Assembly: GCA_029851415.1 (NCBI GenBank)
Contig: CM056742.1
Coordinates: 102,158,976 to 102,222,975 of the forward strand
Direction of reading: 5' to 3'
DNA length: 64,000 bases
Source: Eretmocerus hayati
Taxonomy: Eukaryota; Arthropoda; Insecta; Hymenoptera; Aphelinidae
A program made the position numbers and the translations under genes. Below, piece after piece: positions 60,401 to 64,000 of this stretch. The notes beneath the pieces were generated by a model. It had not been told where the DNA came from. It searched no databases and worked only from the letters and a program-made list of their open reading frames with translations. The stretch's first letter is position 1, and each line of letters opens with the position of its first letter.

Positions 60401-63400
60401 AATCATCCTTCCTTGAACCAAGGTGCACTTTCTTTGTTCCCACATGATCACTCAGGAAATATGATTATCATCTCAAGTATGGATGTCCTGAATCTATAAA
60501 TCTGTGGAGCATATTATACCAACTGATGAACTAGCAACTATTGAGATTCGAGGAAAGCTCCCACTAGATAGGAGAATTCAAAGTGTTCGAGGACACTATC
60601 CTATCACGAGGACAAGGAAATGTTTTAGTCTGCCAGGACAAGATGACATTTTCAGTTGAAAATGCCGGAATTCATCCTGCTTTCGTAGAATTGAGAAACT
60701 GATTCATTTGGATGCGTACTGAAGCTGTCCACATTGTTTGTCAGCGTCAAGGTTAGCACACATTGGGATACTTCTACTAATTTTCTACAGCTCACTGGAT
60801 CGTAGTTGAGTATTAAACATGATGAAGAGGAAATAACATCTCGTTATGATGGACGAAGAACCATCCCATGTTCCTTGAGGTACCGACCCCCAACGCTTTG
60901 AATTTTCCTCACCAAGTGATATTCTCATAATATCACGATGAATATTGACCCATTCGATTTGTACAAGTAGTTCGTACATCCTAGACATCTATACTTGAGA
61001 ATAACAATCATATTTCCTGAAAGATCATACTGAAACAAAGGAAATGCACCTTCCTGGTTCGAGGAAGGGTGGTTTTTATGCACTCAACGAGCTTTTGAAC
61101 GATAAACGATGAAATCATGCAAATGTTGCTGATAGCAACTCAAATGATTGGTTCGCATCTCACACCAGGAGCATTCTAGGGCGAAATCATCACAAAGATC
61201 ACGTTGAGTACCTCAATTTCCGGGGAAGAATCTAGTTTTGAGTATTATGATGATATTGTCAAGGCTGCATTCTTGAGATGGTGAACTTTGAAAATGTTGA
61301 AAAAATGGTCAAAAATGATTTCTATATGAACAATATCTTACGATGTTAAGGGAAAATCTGAAATACTGGGATAAAATGGGCTGCAGATTCAGTTTTTACG
61401 TCAAAAATTACGTATGAAAACATGTTCAGCCAAATCGTATAACTCGACCACATGGCACTGTACGCAGGTGCTCCCCATGCGAAAGCACGAATGAAGGCAA
61501 TTTTTCGACGATTTTTCTTGAAATTTCATTCAAAGCAACCCATCCCAAGTAGATCCCAATCTGTTCAAAACGGTTTTCGACGTAAAATTTGACGAGGAAT
61601 CCGATGAGAATATCAGATTTGATGTAAAGTGGGCCCTAAGGCCCCAAAAATTACTTTTTTTCAAAAAAACTCTTTTTTTGAGGTTATGTTGACATTTTTC
61701 GATGCTGCAAGTATTTTTTTCAAAAAGTTCAGATTTTTTTACGTCGACCCATGTGTTTGGAATATTTTTTCTCCTGGGTCCTATTTGCGTGAAAAATCAA
61801 TCAAAAAATGAAAAAACCGATTTTTTCGCCAATTTTCAAAACGAAAATAGGTCGCCAAACCTCCACGGATCACTTTCCGGGCCTAAAAACTGTGCTTTCC
61901 ACCTACTTTCATCATATATGACATGTACCCAAAGTTACAAAAAAATCCGTGACCCTCGACCCAAAAGTTGGCGATATTAAAAAGAATGACTCATAGGAAG
62001 GCAACCAACCCCCAAGCTCCAAAATCCTCGGACCCAGCTACCCTCGAGTTCAGTCTTCAGCTGGTGAGGAGCGAGAGGAGCATCTCGCCCGAATCCTAGG
62101 AAGGCAACCAACCCACATGCTCTCAAATATTCGGACTTTGTCACTCTCGAGTTCAGTCCTTTGGTGAAGAGAAGCGAGAGGATGATTTTGCCCAAATCCT
62201 AGGGAGGCAACAAACAACCAAGCTCTCAAATCCTCGGACTTCGTCACCCTCGATTCCAGTCTTTTGGTAAAGAGAAGCGAGAAGAGCATCTCGCCCGAAT
62301 CCTAGGAAGGCAACCAACACCCAAGCTCTCAAATCCTCGGACTTCGTCACCCTCGATTCCAGTTCTTTGGTGAAGAGAAGCGAGGAAAGGATCTCGCCTG
62401 GATCCCAGGAAGGCAACCAACCCCCGAGCTCCCAAATCCCTGGACCCGGTCTGCCTCGAGTTCAGTCCTTTGGTGAAGAGAAGCGACGGGAGGATCCTGC
62501 CCGAATCCTAGGAAGGCCACCAACCCCCGAGCCCCCGAATCCTCGGACCCCGCTACCCTCGAGTTCAGTCCTTTGGTGAAGAGAAGCGACGGAAGGATCT
62601 CGCTCAAATCCTAGCAAGGCAACCAACCCCCAAGCTCCCAAATCCTCGGACCCCGCTACCCTCGAGTTCAGTCCATTGGTGAAGATAAGCGACGGGAGGA
62701 TCTTGCTCAAATCCTAGCGAGGCAACCAACCCCCAAGCTCCCAAATGCTCGGTCACGGCTACCCTCGAGTTCAGTCCTTCGGTGAAGAGAAGCGACGGAA
62801 GGATCTCGCTCAAATCCTAGCAAGGCAACCAACCCCCAAGCTCCCAAATCGTCGGACCCCGCTACCCTCGAGTTCAGTCCTTTGGTGAAGATAAGCGACG
62901 GGAGGATCTTGCTCAAATCCTAGCGAGGCAACCAACCCCCAAGCTCCCAAATCCTCGGACCCCGCTACCCTCGAGTTCAGTCCTTTGGTGGAGAGGAGCG
63001 AAGGCAGGATTTCGCTCAAATCCTAGCAAGGCAACCAACCCCCAAGCTCCCAAATCCTCGGACCCCGCTACCCTCGAGTTCAGTCCTTTGGTGAAGGGAA
63101 GCGACGGGAGGATCTTGCTCAAATCCTAGCAAGGCAACCAACCCCCAAGCTCCCAAATCCTCGGACCCCGCTACCCTCGAGTTCAGTCCTTCGGTGAAGA
63201 GAAGCGACGGGAGGATCTTGCTCAAATCCTAGCGAGGCAACCAACCCCCAAATTTCCAAATGCTCGGTCACGGCTACCCTCGAGTTCAGTCCCTCGGTGA
63301 AGAGAAGCCACGGGAGGATCCTGCCCAAATCCTAGCAAGGCAACCAACCCTCAAGCTCCCAAATCCTCGGACCCCGCTACCCTCGAGTTCAGTCCTTCGG

Positions 63401-63880
63401 TGGAGAGAAGCGACGGGAGGATCTTGCTCAAATCCTAGCGAGGGAACCAACCCCCAAGCTCCCAAATGCTCGGTCACGGCTACCCTCGAGTTCAGTCCTT
63501 TGGTAAAGAGAAGCGAGAGGAGGATCTTGCCCGAATCCTAGGGGGGCAAACAACCCCCAAGTTCCCAAATCCTCCGACCCGGTCACCCTCGAAATAAGTC
63601 CTTTGGTGGAGAGAAGCGAGAGGAGGATCTTGCCCAAATTCTACGAAGGCAATCAACCGACAAGCTCCCAAATCCCCTGACCCGGTCACCGTCGGAAACA
63701 GTTCTTTGGTGAAGAGAAGCAACAGAGGGATCTTGTCCGAATCCTAGGAAGGCGACCAACCCCCAAGCTCCCAAATCCTCGGACCCGGCTACCTTCGAAT
63801 CCAGTCCTTTGGTGGAGAAAAGCGAGAGGAGGATCTTGCCCAAATCCTAGGAAGGCAACAAACCCCCAAGCACCCAAATC
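57456..63880. repeat. 6425-bp higher-order unit, copy 2
   Basis: Full second copy of the unit at 51.03-57.45 kb, including the foldback in the same position and orientation. A third copy starts at about 63.88 kb and runs off the window. At 63970 it has A where copies 1 and 2 (51120-51130 and 57545-57555 region) have G, so it is a distinct copy. Confidence 0.85.
59485..61990. mobile_element. 2506-bp foldback transposon, copy 2 (co-amplified)
   Basis: Same element as at 53060-55565, shifted by exactly 6425 bp, with TCATAGGA at 59477-59484 and 61991-61998. Because the flanking satellite is duplicated too, this copy arose by satellite amplification and not by a second transposition. Confidence 0.9.
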
Positions 63881-64000
63881 CTCGGACCCGGCTACCCTCG
63901 AGTTCAGTCTTTTGGTGGAGAGGAGCAAGAGGAGTATCTTGCCCAAATCCTAGGAGAGCAACGAACCCCCAAGCCCTCAAATACTCGGACCTCGTCGCCC

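Larger units (their letters stand above)
19342..64000. repeat. 103-bp satellite array (roughly 380 monomers, open at right edge)
   Basis: A GC-rich monomer of 103 bp repeats head to tail from about 19342 to the window end, interrupted only at 20271-20608 and by two foldback insertions. Landmarks in monomer order are GAGTTCAGTCCTTTGGT, GAAGAGAAGCGA, GAGGATCTTGCCCAAATCCT, AGG(G/A)AGGCAACCAACCCC, CAAGCTCCCAAATCCTCGGA and CCCGGTCACCCTC. CTCGAG and CCTAGG are present in many copies. CCCAAATCCT occurs twice per monomer 34 bp apart, and AGGAT-N9-ATCCT forms a small conserved dyad. Because 103 is not a multiple of three, all frames cycle through the same peptides and a recurrent stop in GGACTGAAC (minus strand) limits open frames. 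The array is not protein coding. Confidence 0.97.

Noticed and set aside
19342..64000. Hundreds of overlapping open frames of 60-250 codons, mostly on the minus strand, with repeated peptides such as SEDLGAWGLVAFLGF
   Set aside because: They follow from a 103-bp repeat poor in stops: all three frames cycle through the same peptides, end at a recurrent TGA in the monomer, and have no start context, domain or non-repeat extension. They are not genes.
19342..64000. CRISPR-like regular repetition
   Set aside because: The units are contiguous head-to-tail monomers without unique spacers, and the genome is eukaryotic.
19342..64000. CENP-B box in the monomer
   Set aside because: The required TTCG-N4-A-N2-CGGG arrangement is not met; TTCGGTGAAGAGAAG has GAAG where CGGG is needed.
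51030..64000. 6425-bp repeat as a pure assembly artefact
   Set aside because: It cannot be fully excluded, but the third copy carries at least one base difference from copies 1 and 2 and the array shows other nested offsets, so a real tandem duplication is preferred.
1..64000. tRNA, rRNA or telomeric (TTAGG)n sequences
   Set aside because: None was found by eye; no convincing cloverleaf, rRNA motif or TTAGG run is present.

Overview
The window looks like a piece of an animal nuclear genome, most likely an arthropod and probably an insect. The evidence is AT-rich intergenic DNA, spliced-gene remnants with GT..AG borders, a two-ORF non-LTR retrotransposon whose ORF1 ends in a baculovirus-FP-like domain (common in insect LINEs), small inverted-repeat elements, and a very large satellite array. 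No bacterial gene organisation, CRISPR array, rRNA or tRNA is visible. The species cannot be named from the sequence.

Layout. Bases 1-11.5 kb are AT-rich and gene-poor. They hold a low-complexity reading frame broken by a 448-bp GC-rich insertion with a 15-bp target duplication (155-1034), an inverted-repeat element (1.43-2.04 kb), an element with TAAGGTAAGTG termini (3.74-4.57 kb), four to five tandem copies of a 0.7-0.85 kb unit (about 4.97-8.26 kb), a duplicated 170-bp block (9.6 and 10.4 kb) and three copies of a roughly 180-bp repeat with CA microsatellites (10.9-11.44 kb). Bases 11.6-15.6 kb are a decayed LINE: ORF1, endonuclease, reverse transcriptase and C-terminal region, with two frameshifts and two internal stops. 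A 155-bp hairpin MITE lies in or just after its 3' UTR. Bases 16.11-17.88 kb hold a multi-exon pseudogene of an uncharacterised family.

From 18.4 kb to the right edge the window is satellite DNA. First come degenerate units of about 122 bp (18.4-18.8 kb), then a degenerate 130-155 bp repeat dense in GTACGC (18.88-19.32 kb). From about 19.34 kb onward there is a GC-rich satellite with a 103-bp monomer, roughly 380 monomers in the window, running off the right end. Its left part is diverged and interrupted once by a fragment of a third repeat (20.27-20.61 kb). Further right it is organised in nested tandem segmental duplications with offsets 4241/2840/1401/1607 bp (25-36.6 kb), 1751 bp (36.8-40.6 kb), 1647 and 412 bp (43.7-47.5 kb), about 2.7-2.9 kb (48-53 kb) and 6425 bp (51.03-64 kb).

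The most distinctive object is a 2506-bp foldback element with arms of about 1 kb. It inserted into one satellite monomer with an 8-bp duplication (TCATAGGA). An intact empty site survives in a neighbouring paralogous satellite segment (50171-50178). The element was later co-amplified with the surrounding satellite as part of a 6425-bp higher-order unit present at least twice. Nothing in the window looks like a functional protein-coding gene; the picture is a heterochromatic, probably pericentromeric or other satellite-rich locus and its transposon-littered border.
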